A stretch of DNA of 64,000 bases, from contig JANWYD010000004.1 in assembly GCA_025057155.1 (NCBI GenBank), positions 232,739 to 296,738 on the forward strand, given 5' to 3'. The position numbers and the translations under genes are program-made. The stretch is from Chloroflexaceae bacterium (GTDB taxonomy: Bacteria > Chloroflexota > Chloroflexia > Chloroflexales > Chloroflexaceae). The notes below the pieces were generated by a model. That model saw nothing but the letters and a program-made list of their open reading frames with translations, did not search any database and was not told where the DNA came from. Positions within the stretch are counted from its first letter, which is position 1. Each line of letters opens with the position of its first letter. Shown here piece by piece: positions 12,607 to 22,295 of this stretch.

Positions 12607-15600
12607 TTAGAACTCGCCGCGTTCCATACCCGACAGGTTGATGCCATCGAGGGCGGCCATATCGCCGTCAATATCTTCGGTGAGTTCCACCGGCTTCTCG
12701 TCCTCGCTGAGCACCTCGACGCTCAAGGCAAGGGATTGCAGTTCCTTGATCAGCACCTTGAAGCTCTCGGGCACGCCGGCCTCCTGGATCGGCTCACCCT
12801 TGACGATGGCCTCATAGGTCTTCACCCGGCCAACCACATCGTCGGACTTGACGGTGAGCATCTCCTGGAGGGTATAGGCGGCGCCGTAGGCCTCCAGGGC
12901 CCAGACTTCCATTTCGCCGAAGCGCTGGCCGCCGAACTGGGCCTTGCCGCCAAGTGGCTGCTGGGTGACGAGGCTGTAGGGGCCGGTCGAGCGGGCGTGG
13001 ATCTTATCCTCTACCAGGTGGGCCAGTTTGAGCATGTAGGCATAACCCACGGTGACGGGATGATCGAACTTCTCGCCGGTGCGCCCGTCGTAGAGGGTCA
13101 CCTTGCCGTCTTCAGGCAGGCCGGCCTCGCGGAGCATGGCCTTGATCTGGTCCTCATGGGCGCCATCGAAAACCGGCGTGGCCACGCGGTAGCCCAGGCG
13201 AGCGGCGGCCCAGCCCAGGTGGGTTTCGAGGATCTGCCCGATATTCATACGCGAGGGCACGCCGATGGGGTTGAGAATAATATCCACCGGGCGGCCATCG
13301 GGCAGGAAGGGCATATCCTCCACCGGCAGCACGCGACTGACGACGCCCTTGTTGCCGTGGCGGCCGGCCATCTTGTCGCCAGCGCTGATCTTGCGCTTCT
13401 GGCAGAGCAGCACACGCACGGTCTGGTTGACGCCGACGGGCAGGTCGGCGCCCTCGCTGCGCGAGAAGACCTTGACATCAATCACCTTGCCGCGCACCCC
13501 GTTAGGCACCCGCAGGGAACTATCCTTGACCTCGCGGGCCTTTTCGCCGAAGATGGCACGGAGCAAGCGCTCCTCGGCGGTCAGATCGGTTTCGCCCTTG
13601 GGTGTAATCTTGCCCACGAGAATATCGTTGGGTTGCACCTCGGCGCCGATGTAGATAATCCCGCGTTCATCGAGGTTCCGCAGGCTGTCCTGGCCGACAT
13701 TGGGAATATCACGGGTGATTTCCTCAGGGCCGAGCTTGGTGTCGCGGGCCTCCACCTCATACTTCTCGATGTGGATGGAGGTAAAGATGTCCTCGCGCAC
13801 CAGGCGTTCAGAGACGAGGATGGCGTCCTCGAAGTTGCCGCCCTCCCAGGGCATGTAGGCCACCAGGACATTCTGGCCGAGGGCCAGTTCGCCGTTATCG
13901 GTGGAGGAGCTATCGGCAATCACCTCACCGGCCTCCACCCGCTGGCCGCGCACCACGGCGGGCCGCTGGTTGATGCAGGTATCCTGGTTCGAGCGCATAA
14001 ACTTACGCAGACGATACTCGCGCTCGTAGCCGTCGTCCTCCCGGATCACGATGCGATCACCAGTCGCGGCGACAACCACCCCGGACTTGCGGGCCACCAC
14101 CACCTGCCCGGAGTCGCGAGCGGCTCGATACTCCATGCCGGTGCCGACGATAGGCGCGTCCGGTCGCAGGAGGGGCACCGCCTGCCGCTGCATATTCGAC
14201 CCCATCAGGGCGCGGTTGGCGTCGTCGTGCTCCAGGAAGGGGATCAGCGCCGTCGAGACGCTGACCACCTGCTTGGGCGACACGTCCATATAATCAATCC
14301 GTTCGACCCGCTCCTGCACAAACTTCTCGGCAAAGCGGCAGGACGCCGTCGGCTGGACGAAGCGATTATACTCATCGAGGGGCGCGTTAGCCTGGGCGAC
14401 CACGAAGCGATCCTCTTCATCAGCCGAGAGATACTCGGTCTCCTGAGACACTACCGGGCGAATGCGAATGGTTTTGATCGGCAGCTCGACGATCTTCTCG
14501 GCGAGGGCGCGATTGACCTCGGTGCCGGCTTCGGCGACAACTTCGCCCGTATCCGGATTGACCACGTCTTCGCGCAGGATCTGACCGCGCAGCAAGCCGA
14601 TGGCGATGCGCCTCGCGGTCGCATCGTCCACCCGCGAGCCTTTAGCGGCGATCAGTTCACCGGTGCGCAGATCGCGCACATCGCGCAGCAACAGGCCGCG
14701 TTCCTTCCAGACCGGCGCATTCTCGATACTGTTGTACACCTTGCGATAGGGCGTCTCCAGAAAGCCCATCTCATTGACCCGCGCGAAGGTGGACATCGTG
14801 CCGATGAGACCGATGTTCGGGCCTTCAGGGGTCTCCACCGGGCAGATGCGCCCGTAGTGGCTATGGTGCACATCGCGCACCTCGAAGCCGGCGCGGTCGC
14901 GGGAAAGCCCGCCGGGACCAAGGGCGGACAGGCGGCGCTTATTGGTCAGTTCAGCCAGGGGATTGGTCTGATCCATAAACTGGCTCAACTGCGAACCGCC
15001 GAAGAACTCGCGCATTGCGGCCACGACGGGGCGGATATTGATCAGGCCGTTGGGCGTGGCGCTCTCGGGGTCCTGGAGGGACATGCGTTCCTTGACCACG
15101 CGCTCGAGGCGCAACAGCCCCACGCGGAATTGCTGCTGGATGAGTTCGCCGACCGTGCGGACGCGACGATTGCCGAGGTGGTCAATATCATCGGCGCGAC
15201 CATGGCCATTGTTCAACAGGATCATCTGCTCTACGATCTTGAAGATATCGCGAGGCAGCAGGACGCGCACGTGGAGATCGGGCGGCGTGGAGACGCCATC
15301 GCGGCGCCCGTCGCGCTCCCAGAGATTCTTATTGAGCTTGTAGCGTCCCACTTTCGCCAGGTCGTAGCGCCGCGGATTGAACAGCAGCGACTCGAGCAAC
15401 GAACGGGCATTATCGAGCGTCGGCGGGTCGCCAGGGCGCAGGCGCTTATACAATTCCAGCAACGCCTCTTTGCTATTATGCACAGGGTCCTTATCCAGGG
15501 TTGCCTGGACATAGGGGTGCTCGGGCACAGTGTCCACGTGGCGCAACAGTTCCAGGATATGCTCATTATGGCCGTACCGGTCGAGTTCATTATCAGGAAC

Positions 15601-16293
15601 CCAGCGGCCATTGCCATGTTCATCGGCCTGCCAGGCCATAATAGCCCGCAGGAGGATGGTCACGGGGATCTTGCGTTTGCGATCAACCTTGACGCTGATC
15701 ACATCGCGTTTGTTCGTCTCAAACTCCAACCAGGCGCCCCGATTGGGGATCAACTTGGCCGAGTGGAGCAAGCGGCCGCTGGTCGGCTCCTTCTCGTCCT
15801 TAAAATAAACGCCGGGGGAGCGGATCAGTTGCGAGACCACAACGCGCTCGGCGCCGTTATAGATGAACGTGCCGTTATCCGTCATCATCGGAAAATCGCC
15901 GAGAAAGATCTCCGACTCCTTGATCTCGCCGGTGCTGAGGATGCGCAACTCGACATTGACGCGCAGCGGAGCGGCATAGGTGAGATCGCGCTCACGGCAC
16001 TGGAACTCATCGTAGCGCGGTTCGCCGAACTGGTAGTCCTTAAAGTGCAATTCGAGGTTCTTGCCGGTAAAGTCCGTAATGGGCGAGATCTCCTCGAAGA
16101 GTTCGCGCAGACCTTCGCGGCGGAACCACTCAAAGCTGTTGACTTGGGTCTCGATCAGGCGCGGCAACTCAATCGCGTCGTGGATGCGGGCGAAGGAGCG
16201 GCGTTCGATGCGGCGGAGGCGTCGCCCATTAACACCCTGATCAATTGGCGCGATCAGCGGCTGAAGCACCACAGACTCAATCAACGGGGGCAT
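12607..16293 (-). CDS. rpoB: DNA-directed RNA polymerase subunit beta
   Basis: 1228 residues. Start ATG 16293 is preceded by GAGGTGA; the opening continues upstream but through the leader hairpin. Standard RpoB segments are present in order: the [12 protein letters not shown]-terminus, the rifampicin-pocket region ([15 protein letters not shown] then [13 protein letters not shown]), the [21 protein letters not shown] block, [19 protein letters not shown], the [11 protein letters not shown]g/NTP region, and the C-terminal [28 protein letters not shown]. Residues of the rifampicin pocket look wild type. The gene heads a two-gene rpoBC unit that is about 43 kb away from rplJL, its usual upstream neighbour. 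Confidence 0.98.
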   Translation of the reverse strand: MPPLIESVVLQPLIAPIDQGVNGRRLRRIERRSFARIHDAIELPRLIETQVNSFEWFRREGLRELFEEISPITDFTGKNLELHFKDYQFGEPRYDEFQCRERDLTYAAPLRVNVELRILSTGEIKESEIFLGDFPMMTDNGTFIYNGAERVVVSQLIRSPGVYFKDEKEPTSGRLLHSAKLIPNRGAWLEFETNKRDVISVKVDRKRKIPVTILLRAIMAWQADEHGNGRWVPDNELDRYGHNEHILELLRHVDTVPEHPYVQATLDKDPVHNSKEALLELYKRLRPGDPPTLDNARSLLESLLFNPRRYDLAKVGRYKLNKNLWERDGRRDGVSTPPDLHVRVLLPRDIFKIVEQMILLNNGHGRADDIDHLGNRRVRTVGELIQQQFRVGLLRLERVVKERMSLQDPESATPNGLINIRPVVAAMREFFGGSQLSQFMDQTNPLAELTNKRRLSALGPGGLSRDRAGFEVRDVHHSHYGRICPVETPEGPNIGLIGTMSTFARVNEMGFLETPYRKVYNSIENAPVWKERGLLLRDVRDLRTGELIAAKGSRVDDATARRIAIGLLRGQILREDVVNPDTGEVVAEAGTEVNRALAEKIVELPIKTIRIRPVVSQETEYLSADEEDRFVVAQANAPLDEYNRFVQPTASCRFAEKFVQERVERIDYMDVSPKQVVSVSTALIPFLEHDDANRALMGSNMQRQAVPLLRPDAPIVGTGMEYRAARDSGQVVVARKSGVVVAATGDRIVIREDDGYEREYRLRKFMRSNQDTCINQRPAVVRGQRVEAGEVIADSSSTDNGELALGQNVLVAYMPWEGGNFEDAILVSERLVREDIFTSIHIEKYEVEARDTKLGPEEITRDIPNVGQDSLRNLDERGIIYIGAEVQPNDILVGKITPKGETDLTAEERLLRAIFGEKAREVKDSSLRVPNGVRGKVIDVKVFSRSEGADLPVGVNQTVRVLLCQKRKISAGDKMAGRHGNKGVVSRVLPVEDMPFLPDGRPVDIILNPIGVPSRMNIGQILETHLGWAAARLGYRVATPVFDGAHEDQIKAMLREAGLPEDGKVTLYDGRTGEKFDHPVTVGYAYMLKLAHLVEDKIHARSTGPYSLVTQQPLGGKAQFGGQRFGEMEVWALEAYGAAYTLQEMLTVKSDDVVGRVKTYEAIVKGEPIQEAGVPESFKVLIKELQSLALSVEVLSEDEKPVELTEDIDGDMAALDGINLSGMERGEF

Positions 16294-16399
16294 ACTCACC
16301 TCTTCATCAATCGTTCGTTGGCGGGCGATCATCGGGCGACAGCGTACACTCGGCGACGCTGTGGACAGGCGCGGGTAAAAAGCAGAATAGCCGGTCCTG

Positions 16400-16426
16400 G
16401 AGACCCCCCGACCGGGGGGCGGTCTC
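16400..16426 (-). promoter_or_regulatory. GC-rich hairpin in the rpoB leader
   Basis: GAGACC plus a C-run pairs with a G-run plus GGTCTC, with one bulged base, about 107 nt before the rpoB start and inside the predicted 285-nt leader. It is a plausible site of attenuation or RNA processing. Confidence 0.45.
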
Positions 16427-16584
16427 AGAACTGGCGTGACAATCGCAGGCGAGTTAGCGGCGCGCACCATCTGGTGCGGCGCGTGGTGAACAAGCAAAAA
16501 TAGTCAATAATAATCCGTGCTGGCAGGGAGCGCTCGTCCGCCACCTTGGGGAGACACGCCCTGGCTGACCAATCGCGACAGATA

Positions 16585-16613
16585 ATGATACCACCTGCGG
16601 GGGACTTTGTCAA
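16585..16613 (-). promoter_or_regulatory. strong sigma-70-type promoter of rpoBC
   Basis: Minus strand: TTGACA (16608-16613), 17-nt spacer, TATCAT (16585-16590). Transcription would begin near 16578, giving a leader of about 285 nt to the rpoB ATG. Confidence 0.85.
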
Positions 16614-16626
16614 TGCTAATGGTGCG

Positions 16627-16890
16627 GTAAACCGGTTCGCCCGTAAGCATGGTTGTATTGTACCACAAGATTCGGGCCAGCGAGATGCGCGAATTGGATT
16701 TCGTCTCCGGCGACGGGCGGCAGGGCGATGGAGCCGCTCGCGCCAACGAATCATCCGGAGGCCGGGGCCCGTGGCCCGGAGATGGAGCATCAACCCGAGG
16801 GCAGGACAGGAGGGGCGTCTGAGGGCGCCTGACCCGTGCCGCCCTTCCTCGCAGCCGGGCGCTTTGCAAAAACATGTTTCATTCTGTGCA
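16627..16890. other. non-coding gap between divergent rpoB and marR promoters
   Basis: I see no credible gene here: the openings are short, in conflicting frames and without Shine-Dalgarno sites. A TACAAT on the minus strand near 16660 lacks a -35 partner. The sequence is GC-rich until about 16860, then turns sharply AT-rich towards the marR promoter. Confidence 0.5.
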
Positions 16891-16895
16891 AGATA

Positions 16896-16924
16896 TTGAC
16901 AAATCATTGCTATTAGGATAAAAT
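16896..16924 (+). promoter_or_regulatory. sigma-70-type promoter of the marR gene
   Basis: TTGACA (16896-16901), 17-nt spacer, TAAAAT (16919-16924), in an AT-rich island. The near-repeated TGCAAGATA (about 16887) and TGCAAGAATA (about 16947) flank it and could be regulator sites. An AGGAGG at 16929-16934 is not followed by a usable start codon. The leader to ATG 17019 would be about 88 nt. Confidence 0.8.
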
Positions 16925-17018
16925 ACAGGAGGATTTAAATATTTATTGCAAGAATAATTCAGGGACCGACGGCGCGCCGCCCGCGCCCCGCACCGGCCAC
17001 CTGGGTGCAGAGGGTCCT

Positions 17019-17588
17019 ATGTACACCAAAGACGAGCGTTCGCAACACATCGCCGCGATCGATGAACTCGTTCGCCAGCTCATCTGGCAGAGCCACAAGC
17101 AGTTGCTCCAAACCCTCAGTCGCCCTGACATTGGTCTCACCCTGCCGCAGATGGTGACGCTCTTTGCCATTCGCAACGCGGGCACCTGCCGTATGAGCGA
17201 ACTGGCCGAGATCACCCAGCAATCGGCGGGCACGTTGACAGGAATCGTGGACCGTCTGATCAGCGAGCACCTGGTGGGCAGGGTGCGTGACCTGGACGAT
17301 CGCCGCGTGGTCCAGGTCACGCTCACGCCGCAGGGGGAGGCGCAACTGGCGCGGGTGGAGCAGGCCCGGCGCGAGGATATGGAACGCATGCTGCGGAGCT
17401 TCTCCGACGAGCAGGTGGTCACGCTTGAGCAACTGTTGTGCCAGTTGCTCAGCGGCATCAACGAGCTGCTCAACGGCAACGGCGCGACCGGCAACGGGGT
17501 GGTCGAGACGAACGGCAAGAGCAACAGCGGGCGTGCGGCGCATCAAACACCGCTGGCTGACACGTATCCCCCCTTACGGCGCGCCTGA
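17019..17588 (+). CDS. MarR-family transcriptional regulator
   Basis: 189 residues. Winged helix-turn-helix of the MarR type: helix region GLTLPQMVTLFAIRNAG, recognition segment CRMSELAEITQQSAGTLTGI, then the DRLISEHLVGRVRDLDDRR wing with the conserved Asp-Arg-Arg, and a C-terminal dimerisation helix. The last 35 residues are Asn/Gly-rich and probably disordered. The protein usually acts as a dimer that leaves DNA when it binds a small ligand. Only its own promoter is divergent from a neighbour (rpoBC), so autoregulation is likely. The next gene is separated by a strong terminator, so no target operon can be inferred. Confidence 0.9.
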   Translation: MYTKDERSQHIAAIDELVRQLIWQSHKQLLQTLSRPDIGLTLPQMVTLFAIRNAGTCRMSELAEITQQSAGTLTGIVDRLISEHLVGRVRDLDDRRVVQVTLTPQGEAQLARVEQARREDMERMLRSFSDEQVVTLEQLLCQLLSGINELLNGNGATGNGVVETNGKSNSGRAAHQTPLADTYPPLRRA

Positions 17589-17672
17589 ACTGGCCTGTGC
17601 CATCTGGTTCCCCTGGCCGGGGGCGAGGCCGGCCGCGGCAAGTTAGAGTTCACCGCTACGTTACGGTCCTGG

Positions 17673-17710
17673 AGGACGGCAGGGAGACATGGCAGTCTCC
17701 CTGCCGTCCT
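17673..17710 (+). terminator. terminator hairpin after marR
   Basis: A 16-bp perfect stem starting AGGACGGCAGGGAGAC (17673-17688) with a 6-nt loop; its complement ends at 17710, followed by GTTTC. It lies 85 nt past the marR stop. Confidence 0.75.
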
Positions 17711-17791
17711 GTTTCAGCCGGTGGGGACGGGTTCTGACCAGGCGCGGAAGAAGGGCGGCCCCCCGTCTCCAACGACGGCCCGCCATAAAGC

Positions 17792-17800
17792 TGGTATACT
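17792..17800 (+). promoter_or_regulatory. extended -10 promoter element for the epimerase-kinase operon
   Basis: TGG-TATACT, 79 nt before the epimerase ATG. No clear -35 hexamer is seen (ACGACG at the expected position). The TGG extension recurs at other promoters in this window. Confidence 0.5.
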
Positions 17801-17878
17801 GGAGTCTGGGCTTTGCCCGGCAAATGCAGGGCGCTTCGCTCATTCCGGCGCGATCCCCACCCAGCGTTGTGATTGCCT

Positions 17879-18820
17879 ATGCGCGTCCTCATTACCGGAT
17901 CCAGTGGGCAGATCGGCACCAATCTGGCGCTGCGATTGCTGGCCGAGGGGCACAGCGTGTTTGGCGTTGACCGCCGCATTAATCCCTGGACCAGCGCGTT
18001 CCCCACGCTGCTCCAGGATTTAGCCGTCCCTCAGCGCGAGTTTCGCGGCGGTATCGGAGGGGCGCCTTACCCTCCCTGCGACATTGTGGTGCATCTGGCG
18101 GCCAACGCTAAAGTGTACGATCTGGTTGAACAACCTCACCGGGCGCTCGAAAACATCAATGTGACCTTTAACGTGCTGGAATACTGCCGGGCCAACAACC
18201 TGCCGATCATCTTCTCGTCTTCACGGGAGGTGTATGGTGACATCCGGCGCTACCTGACCGAGGAGCGTAGCGCCGATTTCAGCTTTACCGAAAGTCCGTA
18301 CTCAGCCTCCAAGATCGCTGGCGAGGCGTTGATCTACTCATATGCCCGCTGCTACGGCGTGCGCTATCTGGTGTTTCGTTTTTCCAACGTCTACGGGCGC
18401 TACGATACCGACATCGAGCGGATGGAGCGCGTGATCCCGCTCTTCATTCGGCGCCTGAGCCGGGGCGAACCGGTAACGGTCTATGGCCGCGAGAAGGTGC
18501 TGGATTTCACGTATGTGGACGATTGTGTAGACGGGATCGTGCGGGGCATGCACCGGCTGCTGGCGGGCGAGGTGGTCAACCGGACGATTAATCTGGCCTA
18601 TGGGCAGGGCAATTCCCTGGTGCGGCTCGCCGAACTGATCGCCGGGGCGCTGGGAGTGCAGCCGCAGATTATTGTCGAGCCGGTGAAGCGACCGGGGGAA
18701 GTCACCTACTACGTCGCCGACATCACCCTCGCGCGCGAATTGCTGGGGTTCATCCCTCGTGTGCCGCTTGAGGAAGGGGTGCGCCGCGCCGTTGCCTGGT
18801 CGCTACGGGGGGAGGGCTAA
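17879..18820 (+). CDS. NAD-dependent epimerase/dehydratase, extended SDR
   Basis: 313 residues. Start ATG 17879; a TTG two codons earlier is unlikely. The Rossmann motif GSSGQIGTNLALRL gives the extended-SDR pattern GxxGxxG. The catalytic pair sits in SSSREVYG and YSASKIAGE (Tyr and Lys of YxxxK), with VVHLAAN as the conserved mid strand. The C-terminal half contains RFSNVYGRYD and the DFTYVDDCVDGI block typical of UDP-glucose/GDP-mannose epimerases and dehydratases. The protein converts a nucleotide sugar in the cytoplasm; which one cannot be told. It is followed after 3 nt by a histidine kinase gene, an unusual pairing. Confidence 0.87.
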   Translation: MRVLITGSSGQIGTNLALRLLAEGHSVFGVDRRINPWTSAFPTLLQDLAVPQREFRGGIGGAPYPPCDIVVHLAANAKVYDLVEQPHRALENINVTFNVLEYCRANNLPIIFSSSREVYGDIRRYLTEERSADFSFTESPYSASKIAGEALIYSYARCYGVRYLVFRFSNVYGRYDTDIERMERVIPLFIRRLSRGEPVTVYGREKVLDFTYVDDCVDGIVRGMHRLLAGEVVNRTINLAYGQGNSLVRLAELIAGALGVQPQIIVEPVKRPGEVTYYVADITLARELLGFIPRVPLEEGVRRAVAWSLRGEG

Positions 18821-18823
18821 CCG

Positions 18824-21115
18824 ATGACTGAACGGCAGCCAACTCGGCGGCGCGAGCGGCAAGCGCGCGAGGCGAAGGCGTCATCCACACCTCAGCGCTC
18901 CGCTCCACCCCCGGCGACGACCGACCAGGTCAGCAGCCTGCTGCAACTCTCTTCGTATCTGGTCGCCGTGCTGGACCCGCAGGAAATCCAGACCGGTCTG
19001 GTAGCGCGCGTGATCAAGGCGCTGCCTTCGGTGCAGGCGGCTATTCTGTGGTTCAACCACAATGGCCGCCTGCGTCCCTGTTCCTTCGCAGGACTGCCGC
19101 TAGAGCCACAAACCGCGCAGTTGCTGGCCGCCTCCTCGCTGCGTTCCGGCGAGGGCATCGCCGGGCTGGCCTTCCAGCGTCTGGAGCCGCAGTTCGTCGA
19201 GACGCCTCTGGGCTATCGCGCCACTGTCGAGCAGGTCGTGTCCACCTCCAGCAATGCCGTCCTGTTTCAACAACTGGGAGAACAATTGCCGCGCAATCTA
19301 ACCGTTGTCGCGGTGCCCCTGCGCGTGGGCGCTGAGACGCTCGGCGTGCTGGAACTGCTCAACCTTGGCACTACGAGCGAGACAACCTGGCGGCCTCTGG
19401 AGCGTGCCGATCTCCCGATGCTGCAAACCTTCGCCAACCTGGTCGCGTCGGCGCTGAAGAATGCGCAACTGTACGCCGAGGCCCAGCGCAACGAGCAGCG
19501 CCTGAAAGCCTTTGACGCCGTGGTCACCGCGATTTCCACGGCTGCCGACCTCGATGACCTGGTACGCAGCGTGCTTGATGTGGTAGTGAATCTGCTGCCC
19601 GGTACATGTGGCGCGCTGCTGCTGCGTGAACCGGCCCTCGACCGGCTCGACCTCGCCGCGCAGCAGGGCCTGCCGGCGGATTGTGTTGAAGCGCTCAGGA
19701 GCCTGCCCGTGGCCGAGGCGCCATTTGCCGAAGTGGTCCACTACGGGCAGCCGATGCAGCGGCCCCTGCTCGAGGAGCGCGGCGAAGGGGTTTTTCTCCG
19801 CCATGGTCTGAACTCCTGCGCCTACTTCCCCTTACTGGCGGGCGGTACAGTGGCGGGGGTGCTGGCCCTGTACAGTGACTGTGACCTGAGCCGGCACGCC
19901 GATAAGGAGATGCTGATGCCGATCTGCAACCAGGTCGGCTTCGCCATCGCCAATGTGCGTCTCTACGCCGACAGCCAGAGCGAGCGGCGCAAACTCAACA
20001 CGGTTATCGCCTCCATCGCCGAAGGGGTGCTGCTCTGCGATGCGCGCGGCCGCCTGACCATGGCCAACGACGCCGCGCTCACGTTGCTCCGCCTCGACTC
20101 GCCGCCCTTCGAACAACCCCTCGCCGAGATGCCCGATTTTTACCGCATGCGCGATATGGAGGGCCGGCCCCTGCGCCTCGACCAACTGCCCTTCGCGCGG
20201 GCGCTCGCTGGCGAGGTGTTCCAGGATTATCGCCTGATCCTCCGCGGGGCTAGCGGCGACGAGACGGTCATGAGCTTCTCCGGGGCGCCCACCCGCGCCG
20301 ACGATGGCACGATCGAGGGGGCGGTAGTGGTCTTCCGCGATGTGACCGCCAGCCAGAAGCTCGAACGGGCCAAGGACGAGTTCCTTGCGGTGGCAGCCCA
20401 TGAACTGCGCAGCCCCCTCGCCGCGGTGCGCTCCTACGCCGACCTGCTGTTGCGCCGCGAGCAGCAGCGGAGCGAGGCTGATCCCCGTGATCTCCATGGT
20501 CTGACCATTCTGTCGCAGCAGGTGACGCATATGCTGCGGATGGTGGACAACCTGCTCGATGTGTCGCGCATTGATGCCGGACAACTGGATCTGCAGATCC
20601 AGCGGGTGAACCTGTTGAACCTGGCGACCCAGGTGCTCGATCAGCAGCGCCCCGCGGCTGGCAACCGCACCCTGGTGCTGCTGCACGACGCCGAGGATCT
20701 CTTCGTCGAGTGCGACTCGCTGCGAATCAGGCAGGTGTTGACCAACTTGATCGGAAACGCGATCAAGTACAGTCCTCCGGAGAGCGAGATTACCGTCAGC
20801 CTGCGGCTCCTTGATCCCGAAAGTGAAGAGGCGCGGGCGCTTGGCGGGCCAGGAGTGCTGGTGCGGGTGACGAACCAGGGCGCCGGCATTCCTCCCGAGC
20901 AGCAAGCGCGGCTGTTCCAGCGCTACTATCGCGGGCGCAACAGCCGCGCCGAGGGGTTGGGGCTCGGCCTCTATCTGAGCCGGCAATTCGTGCAAATGCA
21001 CGGCGGGCGCATCTGGGTGGAAAGCGTCAAAGACGCCGGGAGCAGTTTCGTGTTCACCTTGCCGCTGCACCAGAAGCCAGACCGTGAAGCCCCGGCCAGC
21101 CAGAACAGCGGGTGA
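18824..21115 (+). CDS. cytoplasmic sensor histidine kinase with two GAF domains and a PAS domain
   Basis: 763 residues, starting 3 nt after the epimerase stop with a GGGGAGGG site. A charged N-terminal stretch (1-30) precedes GAF 1 (about 35-200), GAF 2 (about 225-380), a PAS-like region (about 395-500, IASIAEGVLLCDARGRLTMAN), the phosphoacceptor helix with HELRSPLAAVRS (His near 526), and an HATPase domain with NLIGNAIKYSPP (N box), GAGIPPEQQ (G1) and GLGLGLYLS (G2). No membrane segment is visible, so it senses an internal signal. No response regulator gene adjoins it, so the partner must be elsewhere. Confidence 0.92.
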   Translation: MTERQPTRRRERQAREAKASSTPQRSAPPPATTDQVSSLLQLSSYLVAVLDPQEIQTGLVARVIKALPSVQAAILWFNHNGRLRPCSFAGLPLEPQTAQLLAASSLRSGEGIAGLAFQRLEPQFVETPLGYRATVEQVVSTSSNAVLFQQLGEQLPRNLTVVAVPLRVGAETLGVLELLNLGTTSETTWRPLERADLPMLQTFANLVASALKNAQLYAEAQRNEQRLKAFDAVVTAISTAADLDDLVRSVLDVVVNLLPGTCGALLLREPALDRLDLAAQQGLPADCVEALRSLPVAEAPFAEVVHYGQPMQRPLLEERGEGVFLRHGLNSCAYFPLLAGGTVAGVLALYSDCDLSRHADKEMLMPICNQVGFAIANVRLYADSQSERRKLNTVIASIAEGVLLCDARGRLTMANDAALTLLRLDSPPFEQPLAEMPDFYRMRDMEGRPLRLDQLPFARALAGEVFQDYRLILRGASGDETVMSFSGAPTRADDGTIEGAVVVFRDVTASQKLERAKDEFLAVAAHELRSPLAAVRSYADLLLRREQQRSEADPRDLHGLTILSQQVTHMLRMVDNLLDVSRIDAGQLDLQIQRVNLLNLATQVLDQQRPAAGNRTLVLLHDAEDLFVECDSLRIRQVLTNLIGNAIKYSPPESEITVSLRLLDPESEEARALGGPGVLVRVTNQGAGIPPEQQARLFQRYYRGRNSRAEGLGLGLYLSRQFVQMHGGRIWVESVKDAGSSFVFTLPLHQKPDREAPASQNSG

Positions 21116-21183
21116 CAAGCAGGTTGCACGGGGGAAGAGTGCGGAACGCCCCGGGTTTCTCGATAACGGGAAGAAGGAGCGGC

Positions 21184-22266
21184 ATGCGTTTCAAAGAGCA
21201 CATTCGTGGATTGCCTGCATATAAGCCGGCCAGGCTGCTTGGAGGGCCGACAACGGCGATGGTCAAGCTATCGTCTAACGAGAACCCCCTCGGTCCTTCG
21301 CCGAAGGCCCTGGCGGCCCTCCAGAAAGCCATCCTCCAGGCCCACCGCTACCCCGACTCGGCGAGTCTGGCGTTGCGCCAGGCCCTCGCCGCCAGGGCCG
21401 GTCTGGACGTAGCCCAGGTGATCTGCGGCAATGGTTCAGACGAGTTGATCCTGCTGCTCTGTCTGGCGTTTCTTGAGCCAGGCGACGAGGTGGTGCTGGC
21501 CGAGGGCACCTTCATCAGTTACCTGTTGCGGACGCTGGAAATGGGGGCCACGCCGGTGCGGACGCCGCTGCGCGACTACACCTACGACCTGGAGCGGATG
21601 GCGGCAGCGATCACGCCGCGTACCCGGCTGGTGTTCGTATGTAACCCCAACAACCCCACCGGCACTGCTGTGAACGCCGAGGAGGTCTTCGCCTTTGTGC
21701 GGCGCGTGCCCGACGACGTACTCATCGTGATGGACGAAGCCTACGCGGAGTTCGCCGCAGGCCCGGAGTATCCCGACCTGCTGCCGGAAATCCGCAGGGG
21801 ACGGGCAAACCTGATCCTGCTCCGCACCTTCGCCAAGATCTACGGTCTGGCCGGGCTGCGCCTGGGCTACGCATATGGCCACTCCGAGGTGATCGCGTAC
21901 CTCGAACGGACCAGACCGACCTTTAACGTGAACTTGCTGGCCCAGCTCGCCGGCCTGGCCGCGCTGGAGGATGAGGAGCACGTGGCTCGCAGCCGGGAAC
22001 ACGCCGACAACTGCCGGACCTTCTTTATGCAGGAATTGCAGGCCCTGGGGCTGGCGCCTGTTCCCAGCCGGACGAACTTCATCGCGGTGCCGGTAGGTGA
22101 CGACGCGATGGTAAGCGAAGCCTTGAGCGCCCGTGGTTTCACCGTAACGCCGCTGGCGGGTTGGGGCGTGCCCGGGGTCATCCGGGTTTCCTTCGGTACG
22201 GAAGAGCAGAATCGGGGCTTTATCGCCGCTCTCCGGGAGGTGCTGGGAAAAGACAGAAGGGGCTGA
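21184..22266 (+). CDS. hisC: histidinol-phosphate aminotransferase
   Basis: 360 residues. Start ATG 21184 behind AAGGAG; the opening back to 21112 overlaps the kinase gene. Class I/II PLP transaminase: KLSSNENPLGPSP at the N-terminus (typical HisC), CGNGSDELI, VFVCNPNNPTG with the PLP-contact Asn, DEAYAEF, and RTFAKIYGLAGLRLGY with the PLP lysine near residue 218, then a C-terminal Arg in GVIRVSFGT. It converts imidazole-acetol phosphate to histidinol phosphate. No other his genes are nearby. Short aromatic-specific homologues look similar, but the N-terminal block favours HisC. Confidence 0.92.
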   Translation: MRFKEHIRGLPAYKPARLLGGPTTAMVKLSSNENPLGPSPKALAALQKAILQAHRYPDSASLALRQALAARAGLDVAQVICGNGSDELILLLCLAFLEPGDEVVLAEGTFISYLLRTLEMGATPVRTPLRDYTYDLERMAAAITPRTRLVFVCNPNNPTGTAVNAEEVFAFVRRVPDDVLIVMDEAYAEFAAGPEYPDLLPEIRRGRANLILLRTFAKIYGLAGLRLGYAYGHSEVIAYLERTRPTFNVNLLAQLAGLAALEDEEHVARSREHADNCRTFFMQELQALGLAPVPSRTNFIAVPVGDDAMVSEALSARGFTVTPLAGWGVPGVIRVSFGTEEQNRGFIAALREVLGKDRRG

Positions 22267-22269
22267 TTG

Positions 22270-22284
22270 GGAAACCCGGTTTCC
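22270..22284. repeat. GGAAACC-GGTTTCC repeat, 3' of hisC
   Basis: Perfect 7-bp arms around a single C directly after the hisC stop codon and 12 bp before the end of the converging radical SAM gene. It is one of several copies in the window. Confidence 0.6.
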
Positions 22285-22295
22285 GGCTTTTCACC

